A stretch of 64,000 nt of DNA, from contig JBHOQW010000163.1 of assembly GCA_042408665.1 (NCBI GenBank), positions 13,070-77,069 of the forward strand, read 5' to 3'. Source of the DNA: CAUJGQ01 sp042408665. GTDB taxonomy: Bacteria > Chloroflexota > Dehalococcoidia > CAUJGQ01. Positions 63,982-64,000 of the stretch are shown piece after piece; the first letter of the stretch is position 1, and every line of letters starts with the position of its first letter. Below the pieces are notes generated by a model. It worked only from the letters and a program-made list of their open reading frames with translations, was not told where the DNA came from and did not search any database. The translations under genes and the position numbers were made by a program.

Positions 63982-64000
63982 GGGCGCACCTCCCCGGGCA
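63977..64000. repeat. direct repeat B at the window edge
   Basis: The same 24-base sequence with one substitution (C for T). It holds the ATG of MNT and, upstream in the leftward direction, the tail of another gene ending LPGEVRP. It indicates a duplicated HEPN end. Confidence 0.8.

Overview
The window is dense, GC-rich bacterial chromosome with short intergenic gaps, many GTG/TTG starts and GGAGG-type ribosome binding sites. Gene content (aroK-aroB fusion, LLM-class flavin oxidoreductase, MptB-like glycosyltransferase, cupredoxin lipoprotein, EF-P with a GRG tip loop, SufR-like cysteine-rich regulator) fits a Chloroflexota bacterium of the Thermomicrobia/Sphaerobacter type. That placement is inference from protein character, not from a database search.

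Layout. 1-12216 is a long leftward housekeeping cluster: CNNM/CorC protein, dprA, topA, xerC/D-type recombinase, aroQ, Xaa-Pro peptidase, efp, xseA, xseB, a PHP phosphoesterase, MgtC and a PurN-like formyltransferase. A good sigma70-like promoter lies at 12522-12550. 12584-16350 holds a cupredoxin lipoprotein, a secreted unknown protein, a cysteine-rich HTH regulator and small unknowns. 16623-20118 is a leftward three-gene set: an oligopeptide-type solute-binding lipoprotein, a UGSC-family gene with an in-frame TGA and a SECIS-like hairpin (probable selenoprotein), and a conserved partner protein. 20430-22447 is thiC with promoter, TPP riboswitch and terminator. 22473-23831 is a CoA-transferase.

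24269-30993 is a rightward operon alaS, baseplate-J-like membrane protein, ruvX, mltG, aroE, followed by the shikimate kinase/dehydroquinate synthase fusion. With aroQ this gives four steps of the shikimate pathway in the window. 33652-38194 carries a SAM methyltransferase, a CysS/MshC-type ligase after a 0.7-kb non-coding leader, and an SH3b-M23 peptidase. 38297-41273 runs leftward (HD/CCA-enzyme-like protein, folP, LLM oxidoreductase). 41506-46196 has a DUF3105-cyclophilin lipoprotein and two polytopic glycosyltransferases. 46247-51090 includes a gluzincin lipoprotein and the lysine/DAP set dapB-asd-dapA. 51278-54765 holds HEAT-repeat, ABM, nuclease-fold-like and sugar-nucleotidyltransferase genes.

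Two tandem tRNA-Ser genes (54907-55138) mark the edge of an accessory island that reaches the right end. The island has visibly lower GC in its first part and reads leftward: MNT, frameshifted HEPN, a PglX-like gene without its methyltransferase half, a truncated AAA ATPase, an orphan C-terminal remnant, pglZ and brxL. It looks like a decayed or rearranged BREX phage-defence locus. Palindromic repeats have entered its pglX-like frame without breaking it, and a near-identical 24-bp direct repeat suggests a tandem HEPN copy just outside the window. The most notable items are the probable selenoprotein, the rearranged BREX/MNT-HEPN island and the protein-coding palindromic repeats.
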